Positions 52,522 through 61,435 of a stretch of DNA of 64,000 nucleotides are shown here, in pieces. The notes below the pieces were generated by a model that saw only the letters and a program-made list of their open reading frames with translations, had not been told where the DNA came from and ran no database searches. The DNA lies in assembly GCA_030696345.1 (NCBI GenBank), contig JAUYSK010000019.1:62001-126000 (forward strand), written 5' to 3'. Every line of letters begins with the position of its first letter. Positions within the stretch are counted from its first letter, which is position 1. The DNA comes from Azonexus sp. (GTDB taxonomy: Bacteria > Pseudomonadota > Gammaproteobacteria > Burkholderiales > Rhodocyclaceae). A program made the position numbers and the translations under genes.

Positions 52522-53982
52522 CTAATAGGCGTGCCGGTCTTTGACGACCACGGCAATCGTCTTGAAAATGATGTAAAGGTCAAGGCTGAGTGACCAGTTG
52601 CGCAAATAGTCGAGGTCGCAGTCAACTCGGGCTTCCATCTTGTCCAGCGTATCTGTCTCCCCTCGTAATCCGTTGACCTGTGCCCATCCCGTAATGCCGG
52701 GCTTGACCTTGTGGCGAACCATGTAACCCTTGATCAGCTTGCGATACTGTTCGTTGTGGGAGACTGCGTGGGGACGAGGGCCGACAATACTCATCCGTCC
52801 CTGAAGTACGTTGACGAATTGCGGTAATTCATCCAGTGAGGTCTTACGCAGGAAGCGTCCCAGGCGGGTAACTCGCTGGTCCCCCTGGCGCGCCTGAACG
52901 ATCTGGGCTCCATCCTCACAAACGGTCATCGAACGAAACTTGTAGACAATTATTTCCTGACCATCGAGGCCGTAACGGCGTTGCTTGAAAATGACGGGGC
53001 CAGGCGAAGTAAGTTTCACACCACAGGCAATACCGAAAAGAATCGGTGAAATGAGCAACAGGATGGTCGCTGACAGGATGATGTCCGAAAGCCTTTTGAC
53101 CATGCCATTGGAGCCGGTAAAGGGAGTTTCGCAGACAGACACTACTGGCATGTCGCAAACTGTTTCCATCCGGCTCTGGATGATGTCGGTGACAAAAAGA
53201 TCGGGGACAAAATAGATCGAGGCTGTGGTGTCGCGCAACTCATCAAGCAGGCGCATGATGCGCGGTTGCGTCGCCATCGGCAGCGAGATGTAGATCAGGT
53301 TGATTTGCTCCTGCTTGACATGGTTTGCCGCCTCGCTGATTCGGCCAAGCAACGGGCGACCGTGCCCGATTGACTGCAGTCTCTCAATATTGCGGTCATC
53401 GAAGAACCCCTGTATTTGCAGGTCGCTATATGGACTCTGCGCCAATCGGCAAGCCAGTTGGGCACCTTGCTCGTTCATGCCGATGATGACAGCCCGCTTG
53501 GCACCCTGGGCGCGGAGTAATACGGGGGCGGATAGTCGGAACAGAGCGTGGGCGATGACCAGGCAAAGCGGCGCGCTCCATAGCCAGTTGATGATTGCAT
53601 GCGCCGGAAAAAGACTCAGGCTTCTCGTTGCATAACCAAAGAATAAAATCAACGAAGCGAGAAAGCACCAGCCTGAGACAATGTTTAGCATGCTGCGCGC
53701 AAAGGACGCTTCAAGCCGTGGCTGGGCGGGGAAAGTCAGTGAAAAACCCATCAGCGATACAATCAGGTAAGGCAATGTGAGTTCGCCCTCTTCAATGAAG
53801 CTGATCACCCAGACTGAAAAAGTCAGGACCATCGGATCAAGAATCACCTCGATTATGTTGATCAGATTGTCGCGGCCAATATGCAGACTTGCCACTCGGC
53901 TAAAGCGGGAGGTACTGCCGAGATGGGGCAGTGTGATCGCGGTCGGTTGTGCTGGGCAGCTAGTAGAGGTAAGGGCGGTCAT
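52522..53982 (-). CDS. wcaJ: Undecaprenyl-phosphate glucose phosphotransferase (WcaJ type)
   Basis: The protein has 486 residues. About four to five membrane helices lie in the N-terminal third (about 35-155), followed by a CoA-binding-like domain (about 165-260, KRAVIIGMNEQGAQLA) and another helix (about 300-322). The catalytic polyprenyl glycosylphosphotransferase domain comes last (about 290-485), with FKQRRYGLDGQEI, VYKFRSM, LRKTSLDELPQFVNVLQG, MSIVGPRPHA and the final WSLSLDLYIIFKT. It moves a sugar-1-phosphate, usually glucose, to undecaprenyl phosphate to begin exopolysaccharide units. No other polysaccharide genes flank it in the window, so it is a stand-alone initiator here. Confidence 0.93.
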   Translation of the reverse strand: MTALTSTSCPAQPTAITLPHLGSTSRFSRVASLHIGRDNLINIIEVILDPMVLTFSVWVISFIEEGELTLPYLIVSLMGFSLTFPAQPRLEASFARSMLNIVSGWCFLASLILFFGYATRSLSLFPAHAIINWLWSAPLCLVIAHALFRLSAPVLLRAQGAKRAVIIGMNEQGAQLACRLAQSPYSDLQIQGFFDDRNIERLQSIGHGRPLLGRISEAANHVKQEQINLIYISLPMATQPRIMRLLDELRDTTASIYFVPDLFVTDIIQSRMETVCDMPVVSVCETPFTGSNGMVKRLSDIILSATILLLISPILFGIACGVKLTSPGPVIFKQRRYGLDGQEIIVYKFRSMTVCEDGAQIVQARQGDQRVTRLGRFLRKTSLDELPQFVNVLQGRMSIVGPRPHAVSHNEQYRKLIKGYMVRHKVKPGITGWAQVNGLRGETDTLDKMEARVDCDLDYLRNWSLSLDLYIIFKTIAVVVKDRHAY

Positions 53983-54130
53983 GAATCTTTTCTGCCGGGA
54001 ATGGGCAAGTGCCAGTTGTCAAAATTAACTCAGGCAAGCCGGTCTGTCTGAATGCTGGTAAAAAAGGAATAAACGCAGCTCATTCCGCGTTGGTTAATCA
54101 ATCTGTAAATCCGTTATTGGCCGACCACTA

Positions 54131-54420
54131 TTGCTGAACGGGCATATCGGCGGCACAGGGCATGACCTTGTCAATCATCGACTTGAGGTTGATAACGTAG
54201 CCGCCGTCGATCATCCGTCGGGCTCTCGTCAATTCGGGCTTGGTCTCAAGTGACATAAACGGTGGCCCCCGTGAAGATGAAATGCTGGCTCTGCGCCAAA
54301 TGCGTCAAACAATGCCTCCATCTGCGGAGTATCGGCAATGATTGTTACAGCAAGACTGCGGTGCAGAGATTCAGGAAAGTGCAGTCACTGAGTCAAGAAG
54401 AATCATGTGCCATTTCAGAC
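54131..54420 (-). pseudogene. Decayed coding remnant, minus strand
   Basis: I read this by hand. In three frames, pieces of protein-like sequence join across frameshifts: a first piece (LHFPESLHRSLAVTI then IADTPQMEALFDAFGAEPA), a second with GATVYVT, and a third starting MSLETKPELTRARRMIDGG and ending at 54131 in MPVQQ. Each is too short to stand alone, and the frames switch at about 54265. It may be a broken gene of unknown family. The remnant overlaps the Mrr-like remnant on the other strand, so one of the two may be a shadow. Confidence 0.35.
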
Positions 54421-54868
54421 GGCCGCAATGACGCTGCAAATGCTTAATGGGAGGTGTCCAGTCGTCACCGGCGTTGACCTTGAGTTGCACTTGGATAAAG
54501 ACAAGTACTTCGTCCAATGCAAGCAATGGAAAGTCATGAAGGTTGGAGTTGCCACCGTTCGAGAACTTTATGGGGTTATGACTGCTGAACGTGCGGTAGG
54601 TGGTTTCGTGGTCACATCTGGCAGCATTCCTGAAGATGCAGAGGTCTTTGCTGAAGGTCGTTCAATGCGCCTTGTCGAAGCTGGAGAATTGCGCTCGATG
54701 ATTGGAGGCTCAGCGTCAGCACCAGCCAATTCCTCAGCCAAAGAAAATGACGTTGATTTTTCTCCGGCTTGTCCAAAATGCGGCAAATCCATGGTCAAGC
54801 GAACCGCCAAGACTGGCAGCATGGCCGGCAGGTCGTTTTTGGGGTGTTCTAGGAAAGAGTACTTCTGA
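54340..54868 (+). pseudogene. Decayed Mrr-like restriction endonuclease gene with zinc-ribbon end
   Basis: The readable part is about 150 codons. It contains the Mrr core: GVDLELHLDKDKYFVQCKQWK, with the aspartate and the QxK motif, and YGVMTAERAVGGFVVTSG. A topoisomerase-type zinc ribbon follows (CPKCGKSMVKRTAKTG ... GCSRKEYF). The upstream part of the domain does not read in one frame: fragments like SLSQEE and FRRPQ occur in others, which suggests frameshifts. The zinc-ribbon end also breaks off early. It lies 123 bp from tRNA-Ser, a common insertion site. No methylase partner is present. Confidence 0.7.
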
Positions 54869-54905
54869 GTCCCTGAACGTCAGCAACAAGAGGCGCTGAT
54901 ACGAA

Positions 54906-54964
54906 AAAAACCCTCACATGCTCCGCTGATTCCTTAGGACACCTGCGGACCGCTGAGGGTTTTT
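54906..54964 (-). terminator. Terminator hairpin after tRNA-Ser
   Basis: On the minus strand the sequence AAAAACCCTCA (54954-54964) pairs with TGAGGGTTTTT (54906-54916), and an inner TCCGC/GCGGA stem makes it a longer structure. A T-run follows on the minus side. It lies about 28 bp after the tRNA. Confidence 0.75.
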
Positions 54965-54991
54965 ACGGGCCAAGGATGGCCATTTCGAATT

Positions 54992-55082
<91 letters not shown>

Positions 55083-55118
55083 GCGGAGGCGCGCATTGTA
55101 GCAGAACACCCGAAATGG

Positions 55119-55388
55119 TCAAACGAACTTTCGCATCAAAGCCAGCCCGATCCAGAGCAGGAAAAGACAAGCAAAACTCAGCACCCCGACTGTGGATGCG
55201 CTGACTCCGACAGGCAATAGCCGAACAAGCAGTTGGCGCGGGGGCCGGGTCAGCAAGGAAAACAATTGGTAAATCGGATTGCTTGCTCGCTTCTGTCCAG
55301 CCAAAAGATAGAGCATGCCCTGCGCGATGAAACAGAGGCCAATCATTTCAATAATGGCCCGTAGCGCACTGATCAGGAACAGTAGCAT
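55119..55388 (-). CDS. Small membrane protein, uncharacterised
   Basis: The protein has 89 residues. It has two clear hydrophobic segments (about 5-28 and 65-85) separated by a basic, Pro-containing stretch (TRPPRQLLVRLLPVG). It is the last gene after the symporter pair (10 bp after the stop of the DUF4212 gene), so it probably belongs to that operon. No family name can be given. Confidence 0.65.
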   Translation of the reverse strand: MLLFLISALRAIIEMIGLCFIAQGMLYLLAGQKRASNPIYQLFSLLTRPPRQLLVRLLPVGVSASTVGVLSFACLFLLWIGLALMRKFV

Positions 55389-55398
55389 TAGCCGCCAG

Positions 55399-55647
55399 CT
55401 ACTCGTTCTTGATGCCGTATTCGGCGTCCAGAGTCCGCATCCGGCGGTTGTAAAACCAGATTATCGCAAGATAGATGAAGAGTATGCCCTGGGCTCCCAT
55501 GTAAAAGCCTAGCGGAAAACCCAAAAAACTGATTTCGTTGATTTCCCGGGCATACCAGTTCATCACGAAAGTGACCAATAACCAGAGCACAAACAGACTG
55601 ATGGTAAGCCAGCGGGTCTTTCGCCAGTAGGCATTGGTTTCTGGCAT
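55399..55647 (-). CDS. DUF4212 small symporter subunit
   Basis: The protein has 82 residues. Two membrane helices (about 13-33 and 45-65) and the conserved motifs WRKTRWLTISLFVLWLLVTF, GFPLGFYMGAQGILFIYLAI and WFYNRRM mark the DUF4212 family, which pairs with VC_2705-type sodium/solute symporters. Here it follows the symporter gene, 2 bp after its stop; usually it comes first. It is probably needed for folding or activity of the large subunit. Confidence 0.9.
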   Translation of the reverse strand: MPETNAYWRKTRWLTISLFVLWLLVTFVMNWYAREINEISFLGFPLGFYMGAQGILFIYLAIIWFYNRRMRTLDAEYGIKNE

Positions 55648-55649
55648 GG

Positions 55650-57689
55650 CTAACTGTCTCCATCCTGGTTGCCGCGACGGATGCCGTTGAGAAAGCTTTC
55701 GGCTCCCGGATAAGGCTTGGTAGCAAGACTGACGACGATAATGGTGAAAAAGCCGGCGAAGACACCGTAGACCCCTGCGGAGATGGATTGCACTTGGAAC
55801 CAGGGCTCCATACCGAAGCCGCTGATGCCCAGCCAGGGGATGCTGTCGAACTCGACGCGGATGATGTAGTAGATACTCAGCAACATGCCGACCAGCATGC
55901 CGGACAACGCACCGGCGCAGGTCGCTCGCTTCCAGAAAATACCCAGAACAAGGGCTGGGAAGAAGGCCGAACCGGCGATTGAAAAAGCCCAGGCAACCAT
56001 CGACAGAATCGTCCCGGGCTTTTCTGCTGCCACGGTGGCGGCGAGAACCGCAACCAGCAGCAACAGTGATTTTGAAATGACCAGCCGAAACTGGGTCGAA
56101 GCATCCGGGCGAATTATGCGGTAGTAAACATCGTGGGAAAGCGCACTGGCGATGGTCAGCAACAGGCCATCAGCTGTCGATAGTGCAGCGGCCAGCGCGC
56201 CAGCCGCGACCAGCCCGGAAACGACATAGGGCATGCCGGCGATTTCCGGTGTAGCGAGAACAATGACGTCCGGATTCATTGAGAGTTCTGCGAGCTGAAG
56301 AATGCCATCGCGATTGATGTCTTCGATACTGACCAGGCCAATTTTTGTCCACGCCGCAACCCAGCCAGGCAACTTGGCGATGGGGATTTCCGCCAGGTGA
56401 GACAACACTTCAAACTTGGCGAACACGGCGTAAGCCGGTGCTGTCATGTAGAGCGCCAGGATGAAGAGCAGCGACCAGAAGACCGAATCTCTGGCCTGAC
56501 TGACGGTGGGCGTCGTGTAGAAACGAGCCAGCACATGCGGCAAGGCTGCGGTACCAACTGTCAGGCAGAAGATCAGGGCCAGGAAATTGATGCGCATGCC
56601 CATACGTTGCTCGGGATCATCGCCCGGGAAAGCCTCGGCATGATGAATTGGCTGCTTGCCTCTCTCGATGGCGGCAAACATCGCCGTTTCCCATTGGGCT
56701 CGTGCCTGAGCTGGGTCATGCGGCAGTTCACGGCGCTGGCGTTCAAGGGCGACGATGTCCTTCATCTGGGCGTCGCTGGCCTTGAGCTGATTGATCTGGT
56801 TCGATAGCCGATCACGCTCAATGGCCAACGAAGCCGGCAATTGCATTATTTTCTGGGAATAGCTGTCTGCCCGTTCGCGAAAAAGCCGGCGCACCTCCAC
56901 TTCGCTTGGGGTATCGAACAGGCGATTTTCCAGTTGAGTAACTTCCTGCAGCACCCGGCCATAGACAATCTGCGGTACCGGATTTCCGGTGACGTTGTAA
57001 GAAAGAATGGCAACCGGCGTGATGTAGGCGACGATCAGGATGATGTACTGCGCTACCTGGGTCCAGGTAACGGCTCGCATCCCCCCCAGGAAGGAGCAGA
57101 CCAGGATTCCGGCCAGTCCGACGAAAACCCCGATCTCGAACTGCAGGCTGACGAAACGGCTGGTGATGACCCCCACGCCATAAATCTGCGCGACCACGTA
57201 CACAAACGAAGCGAGAATCGCTGCACCGACAGCCACCAGCCGGATCGCATTGCCGCCATAGCGGGCACCAAGAAAATCCGGGACGGTGTATTGGCCAAAA
57301 CGCCGCAGGTACGGCGCCAGCAATAGCGCCACCAGCACAAATCCACCTGTCCAGCCAATGATGTAGGCCAAGCCCTGGAAGCCGGTGAGATAAAGTGTTC
57401 CGGCCATGCCCATGAAGGAAGCCGCACTCATCCAGTCGGCACCGGTCGCCATGCCATTGAAGAAGGCAGGTACCCGACGCCCGGCCACGTAATACTCGGA
57501 AACGTCCGAGGTGCGACTGGCGATGCCGATCGCCGCATACATCGTGATCGTGAAGAAGAGGAAGGCATAGCCGATCCAGCGCGGCGGCATGCCATGATCT
57601 TCGAGCACCGCCAGCGCCCCGACGAAGAAGAGGAAACTCCCTGTGTAATACAGGTAGTAGCGCTGCAGCTTCGTCAGATTGCCGAACAT
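55650..57689 (-). CDS. Sodium/solute symporter of the VC_2705 type
   Basis: The protein has 679 residues, with about 13 membrane helices and a long soluble loop inserted at about 240-345 (RLFRERADSYSQKIMQLPAS). SSS-family landmarks include VAGRRVPAFFNGMATGADWMSAASFMG and ADGLLLTIASALSHDVYYR. The family relates to acetate/monocarboxylate permeases such as ActP; the insertion marks the VC_2705 subfamily. Its genomic partners here (DUF4212, DnaQ-like, DUF294) are typical of this group in proteobacteria. The substrate is probably a short organic acid; this is inference. Confidence 0.9.
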   Translation of the reverse strand: MFGNLTKLQRYYLYYTGSFLFFVGALAVLEDHGMPPRWIGYAFLFFTITMYAAIGIASRTSDVSEYYVAGRRVPAFFNGMATGADWMSAASFMGMAGTLYLTGFQGLAYIIGWTGGFVLVALLLAPYLRRFGQYTVPDFLGARYGGNAIRLVAVGAAILASFVYVVAQIYGVGVITSRFVSLQFEIGVFVGLAGILVCSFLGGMRAVTWTQVAQYIILIVAYITPVAILSYNVTGNPVPQIVYGRVLQEVTQLENRLFDTPSEVEVRRLFRERADSYSQKIMQLPASLAIERDRLSNQINQLKASDAQMKDIVALERQRRELPHDPAQARAQWETAMFAAIERGKQPIHHAEAFPGDDPEQRMGMRINFLALIFCLTVGTAALPHVLARFYTTPTVSQARDSVFWSLLFILALYMTAPAYAVFAKFEVLSHLAEIPIAKLPGWVAAWTKIGLVSIEDINRDGILQLAELSMNPDVIVLATPEIAGMPYVVSGLVAAGALAAALSTADGLLLTIASALSHDVYYRIIRPDASTQFRLVISKSLLLLVAVLAATVAAEKPGTILSMVAWAFSIAGSAFFPALVLGIFWKRATCAGALSGMLVGMLLSIYYIIRVEFDSIPWLGISGFGMEPWFQVQSISAGVYGVFAGFFTIIVVSLATKPYPGAESFLNGIRRGNQDGDS

Positions 57690-57698
57690 CCGGCGGCT

Positions 57699-58361
57699 TT
57701 AGTGGTTACGGCGCAGGAAACTGCTGGCGCGGGACTCGTCGAGCAAATGGGCCGCTGTATCGATCTGTTTGCCGACCGCACGAACCAGCAACATCTGAAA
57801 GACGCGGGCCAGCATCAGGGTATTCTCCATCGCGTTGCGTCGGCCATTGCCGGCATCAAGGCCAAACGCTTCGATCCAGTGGTCGAGTGGCATGATGCTG
57901 GTTCCCCGCTCGCTGAACATCGCCGGCAACAGCCAGGCCAAATCGACCCACTGGGGCTCGAAATCGACGCCCAGGCGCTCCTTGAAAGCGCGTTGCAGGA
58001 AGCCTCCGACGTAGGGAACGTTGTACGTCACCATCGGGCACTTGGCGGCGAATTGCAAAAAGGCCATCAATTGCCGGTCCACCGCAGCATCTTCTTTTTG
58101 TGCCGAAAACTCGACGAAAAAAGCATCGTCCGGCAGGATCGTCGACTGGCGTACCGAACTGGCCGCGATGCTGAGCAGTTCGTCACTTTCCGGCTTGAAG
58201 CCGCTGCTGGTAATTTCGACAACGACATAGCGGGTATGAAAATGAATGTCATCGAGCGCCGCTGCCGGCGTTACCCGCCAAGCCTCCAGCGCAGCCCGGA
58301 CATCAGCCGGCAGATTGGCCGGTGTAGCGCCCTTGAACAGGAATTTCTTGAGCCCGAGCAT
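57699..58361 (-). CDS. DnaQ-fold protein with lost catalytic residues
   Basis: The protein has 220 residues. The fold matches DEDDh exonucleases, but all key acids are changed. Motif I reads VVVEITSSGF (about 46-55, where DxE is expected), motif II reads TYNVPYVGGF (about 112-121, Asp to Val) and motif III reads RRNAMENT (about 174-181, His to Arg and Asp to Asn). It is therefore probably a binding or regulatory protein. It lies 9 bp from the symporter gene and 2 bp from the DUF294 gene, in the same operon. It is clearly related to the active exonuclease domain at 61436 in the same operon. Confidence 0.85.
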   Translation of the reverse strand: MLGLKKFLFKGATPANLPADVRAALEAWRVTPAAALDDIHFHTRYVVVEITSSGFKPESDELLSIAASSVRQSTILPDDAFFVEFSAQKEDAAVDRQLMAFLQFAAKCPMVTYNVPYVGGFLQRAFKERLGVDFEPQWVDLAWLLPAMFSERGTSIMPLDHWIEAFGLDAGNGRRNAMENTLMLARVFQMLLVRAVGKQIDTAAHLLDESRASSFLRRNH

Positions 58362-58363
58362 TT

Positions 58364-60349
58364 CTAGTTCACCTGATAATCGAGTCTTAGGCGCGTCTGA
58401 ATCTTCCTTGCCTGACGGAAGGATTCTTTCAGAATGCGGCGATCCAGCTCATTGAGCTTGTCCGGATTGATCAGGTTGTCACCCTGCGTACCTGGCTCGC
58501 CCTCCAGATACTGATGCTGCAGACGAAGTAGCTGGATGAAGTCCAGGCCTTCAAGCACGGCATTGATTTCATCGCTCTTGATCGACAGGCGCTGCGAAGC
58601 AATACGCAGGCGCTGCACGGAGTTGGTGTTGTGAACACCGGCAGCCAGGGCGTAAATTCGTGCCACATCGACAAAAATCCGCGAGCCATACTTCTTGAGG
58701 TCGATCTTGCCGGGATGATCCGGTTCGAGATCGGTCAGGAAATCGCGAATCTTGCCGAGCGGCGGTTCGACATCCAGGGCATTCCTCGCCATCGCCCGCA
58801 GGAACATCGGATTGGAGGCGGCCTGCTCGAGCAGGTGACGGCGCATGGATTCAGCCAGCTCCGCTTTGCCGAAAAGTGGCCGGAAGTCGAAGAAAATGGT
58901 GGCGTTGAGCAAGGCATCCGTCTGCGGCATGCGGATCCAGTTGGCAAACTGATTCTTCCATTCATTCAGTGACAAGCACCACTGCGGATTGCTCGCCATG
59001 ATGTTGCCCTTGCATAGCGGGAAGCCGCAACGGTCGAGACCATTATTCACGTCGAGGGCAAAGGCCAGAAAACGCTGGCGTAGCGTGTCTACCGCAGCAC
59101 TATCGGGGCTGGCAAAAACGATGCCGTTATCCTGGTCGGTGCTGAAAGTTTGCTCATCGCGCCCTTCCGAGCCGAAGGCCAGCCACGCCCATTCAATACC
59201 GTCGAAATTGTGATTCTCCAGGTTGAGCTGAATGACCCGGCGGGTCAGCGCATCGTTCAGCGCCGAGATGAACTGCGTCAGTTGCTCTGCACCAACCCCC
59301 TGAGCCAGCATGTTGAAGGAGAGCTGACGGACATCGGCGGCTGACTGCTGAAGTGCTTCAACATTGTCAGCCGATTCGATGGCCTGACGAATCTGGCGCA
59401 GGCCGACACGCTGCAAGGCAAACAGGTCACGTTCGGAGACGACGCCAGTCAGTTTGCCCTCGGCATCGGTCACCAGCACATGGCGAATCCCCTGCGAGGC
59501 CATGGCCAGCATTGCGTCATAAGCCGTGGCGTGTTCCTCAAGACGGAAGGGATCGGCCGACATCGCCATGCTGACCGGTGAGGTCAGCGGCAAATCGGCG
59601 AGCACCACGCGATCAAGCAGGTCGCTGCGCGTGAAGACGCCAACCGGCTTGCGATCTTCACCGGCAATCACCAACGAGCCGACGCTGGCTTCCGACATGG
59701 TCTCAAGCGCTTTGCGCAGTGGCGTATCCGGTGGAACCGAAATGGGCGAACGAGAACCGATGCCCACCAGCGGCGAATTCAGGGTCTGCTGTTCGCTGGC
59801 TTTCTGAGCGAACTGCAACTGCAATTGCCGGCGCGACTGGTCAAGCAGGCTGGCAATGTATTTGGTGCAGAACAGGTTGAATTCCGGGCTGGAACTCATC
59901 AGCGTCATGAAATCGTCAGCCGGAAGCTGATAACAGAAGGTGTCCTCGACCGCGGTATAGGTGTTGGTCGAGGGACGGCCGGCAGTCACCGCACCAATCG
60001 GGAAGCTTTCACCGGCCCCGAGACTGAGTATGGAATACTCGGTGACCGTGACTTCGCCTGCCTGCCGTGCCTGCACCTTGCCGGATTCGATCAAATAGAA
60101 AAAGCGAACATTGCCGGAATCCGGCCCAACGATTTCGTTGCCGGTCGGATAGAAAACAATCTGAGCCTTTTCAGCAAAAAGCTGGCGGGCCTCCAGCGTC
60201 ATCTTGTTGAAGGGTGCGTGATCCTTGAGGAAGGCGAGCGTGTTGCCGGCAACACGGCTACGCCCTTCCTGACGCAACATGGTTTCCATCTGGGCGACAG
60301 CCTGGGAATCTTGACTTTCCGGCATTTGTTGTGGCGCTTCCTGTGACAT
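58364..60349 (-). CDS. cNMP-binding, CBS-pair, DUF294 nucleotidyltransferase-like protein
   Basis: The protein has 661 residues from the ATG at 60349; the longer frame to 60376 starts with TTG and overlaps the upstream gene. A cyclic-nucleotide-binding domain (about 30-150) is followed by two CBS domains (about 195-325). A DUF294 nucleotidyltransferase domain (about 375-520) has FGSEGRDEQTFSTDQDNGI, and a DUF294 C-terminal helical domain follows (to about 655). The GSEGR...TDQDNG pattern keeps the usual metal-binding aspartates. Such proteins are expected to modify a partner, similar to GlnD-type enzymes, under nucleotide control. It is a paralogue of the protein at 60373. The role with the symporter is inference. 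Confidence 0.9.
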   Translation of the reverse strand: MSQEAPQQMPESQDSQAVAQMETMLRQEGRSRVAGNTLAFLKDHAPFNKMTLEARQLFAEKAQIVFYPTGNEIVGPDSGNVRFFYLIESGKVQARQAGEVTVTEYSILSLGAGESFPIGAVTAGRPSTNTYTAVEDTFCYQLPADDFMTLMSSSPEFNLFCTKYIASLLDQSRRQLQLQFAQKASEQQTLNSPLVGIGSRSPISVPPDTPLRKALETMSEASVGSLVIAGEDRKPVGVFTRSDLLDRVVLADLPLTSPVSMAMSADPFRLEEHATAYDAMLAMASQGIRHVLVTDAEGKLTGVVSERDLFALQRVGLRQIRQAIESADNVEALQQSAADVRQLSFNMLAQGVGAEQLTQFISALNDALTRRVIQLNLENHNFDGIEWAWLAFGSEGRDEQTFSTDQDNGIVFASPDSAAVDTLRQRFLAFALDVNNGLDRCGFPLCKGNIMASNPQWCLSLNEWKNQFANWIRMPQTDALLNATIFFDFRPLFGKAELAESMRRHLLEQAASNPMFLRAMARNALDVEPPLGKIRDFLTDLEPDHPGKIDLKKYGSRIFVDVARIYALAAGVHNTNSVQRLRIASQRLSIKSDEINAVLEGLDFIQLLRLQHQYLEGEPGTQGDNLINPDKLNELDRRILKESFRQARKIQTRLRLDYQVN

Positions 60350-60372
60350 TTTCACGACAACCTCATTTGTTC

Positions 60373-61434
60373 TCAAAGTGCATAGTTTAACTTGAGACGC
60401 TGATGCAGGCAGCGTGCCTGCTTCAGCGACTCGCGCAGAATTGCCTTATCCAGATCATGCAGCGTGGACAATTTCAGATTGTGGCTGTCGCTCACCCCGG
60501 CAGCCACGTCAGCCGTTTGCTGGTTCAGCCGCAAACGCAAAATATGCGAAAAAGCGGCGTCCACCGCAGCCATCTCAGCCACGCTCAAACCTGCCTTGGC
60601 ACCGGCTTCACGCTGACGGTCGGCGCTATTCACGGCCGGCGTACCGGCTGCCAAGGCAAAAATTCGTGCCGCATCGACAAATATCCGGCTGCCAAATTTT
60701 TTCAGATCCAGCAGATCCTTCTCCGCCGGCGCCACTTCACCACGATAATTAAGTGGCACCGTAGCCTGCAAGGCATTGGCTGCCATCAAATGCAGGAAAG
60801 ACGGCGTATCACTGGTCAGCGACAGCAACAGGCGACGCAGCTTTTCGCCGAGTTCTGCCTGACCGTAAAGCGGCCGCAAATCGAAGAAGATACTGGCATT
60901 CAGCAAGGCCGTCGGCTCGGGAAGGCGTACCCAGTCGATGAACCGCTGGCGCCATTCGTCGAAGGACAGGCACCAGGCCGGGTTGCCGGCCATGATCTGA
61001 CCGCTGCACAACTGAAAGCCGCAGTCGGCAAGGCGCTGATTGACTTCCTGCGCGAAGGGCAGGAAAAGCACCCGCAAGGCTTCAGCTTCGCGGGCATCGA
61101 GGGCATTGAAAACCAAACCATTGTCCTGGTCGGTGACAAAGGTCTGCTCATGCCGTCCCTCCGACCCTAATGCCAGCCAGCACCACGCCACCGGGGGCAA
61201 ACGGTGTTTGCGGGCGGTCAGTTCGATGACGCGGACGGTCAGCCGGTCGTTGCAGCTCGATATCAGCCGGGTCATGGTCTGACCATCCATTCCCTTGCCG
61301 GCCAGATCAAGCAGGAACGCCCGCAAGCGAACAGCCAGCGCCGGCAACTTCTCCAGCACACCGATTGTGTTCAGTTCGGCGGCTAGTTCGGCTTGTTGCC
61401 GGCAGGGAAGAAAGGATTCAAGCGACCAGGGCAC
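60373..61434 (-). CDS. DUF294 nucleotidyltransferase-like protein
   Basis: The protein has 353 residues from a GTG that follows the upstream stop by one base. It lacks cNMP and CBS domains and consists of the DUF294 nucleotidyltransferase domain (LALGSEGRHEQTFVTDQDNG near 88-107) and the C-terminal helical domain. It matches the C-terminal half of its neighbour (FDLRPLYGQAELGEKLRR, KKFGSRIFVDAARIFALAAG). Two paralogues side by side suggest a duplication in which one copy gained or lost sensor domains. The partner is unknown. Confidence 0.9.
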   Translation of the reverse strand: MPWSLESFLPCRQQAELAAELNTIGVLEKLPALAVRLRAFLLDLAGKGMDGQTMTRLISSCNDRLTVRVIELTARKHRLPPVAWCWLALGSEGRHEQTFVTDQDNGLVFNALDAREAEALRVLFLPFAQEVNQRLADCGFQLCSGQIMAGNPAWCLSFDEWRQRFIDWVRLPEPTALLNASIFFDLRPLYGQAELGEKLRRLLLSLTSDTPSFLHLMAANALQATVPLNYRGEVAPAEKDLLDLKKFGSRIFVDAARIFALAAGTPAVNSADRQREAGAKAGLSVAEMAAVDAAFSHILRLRLNQQTADVAAGVSDSHNLKLSTLHDLDKAILRESLKQARCLHQRLKLNYAL

Positions 61435-61435
61435 C

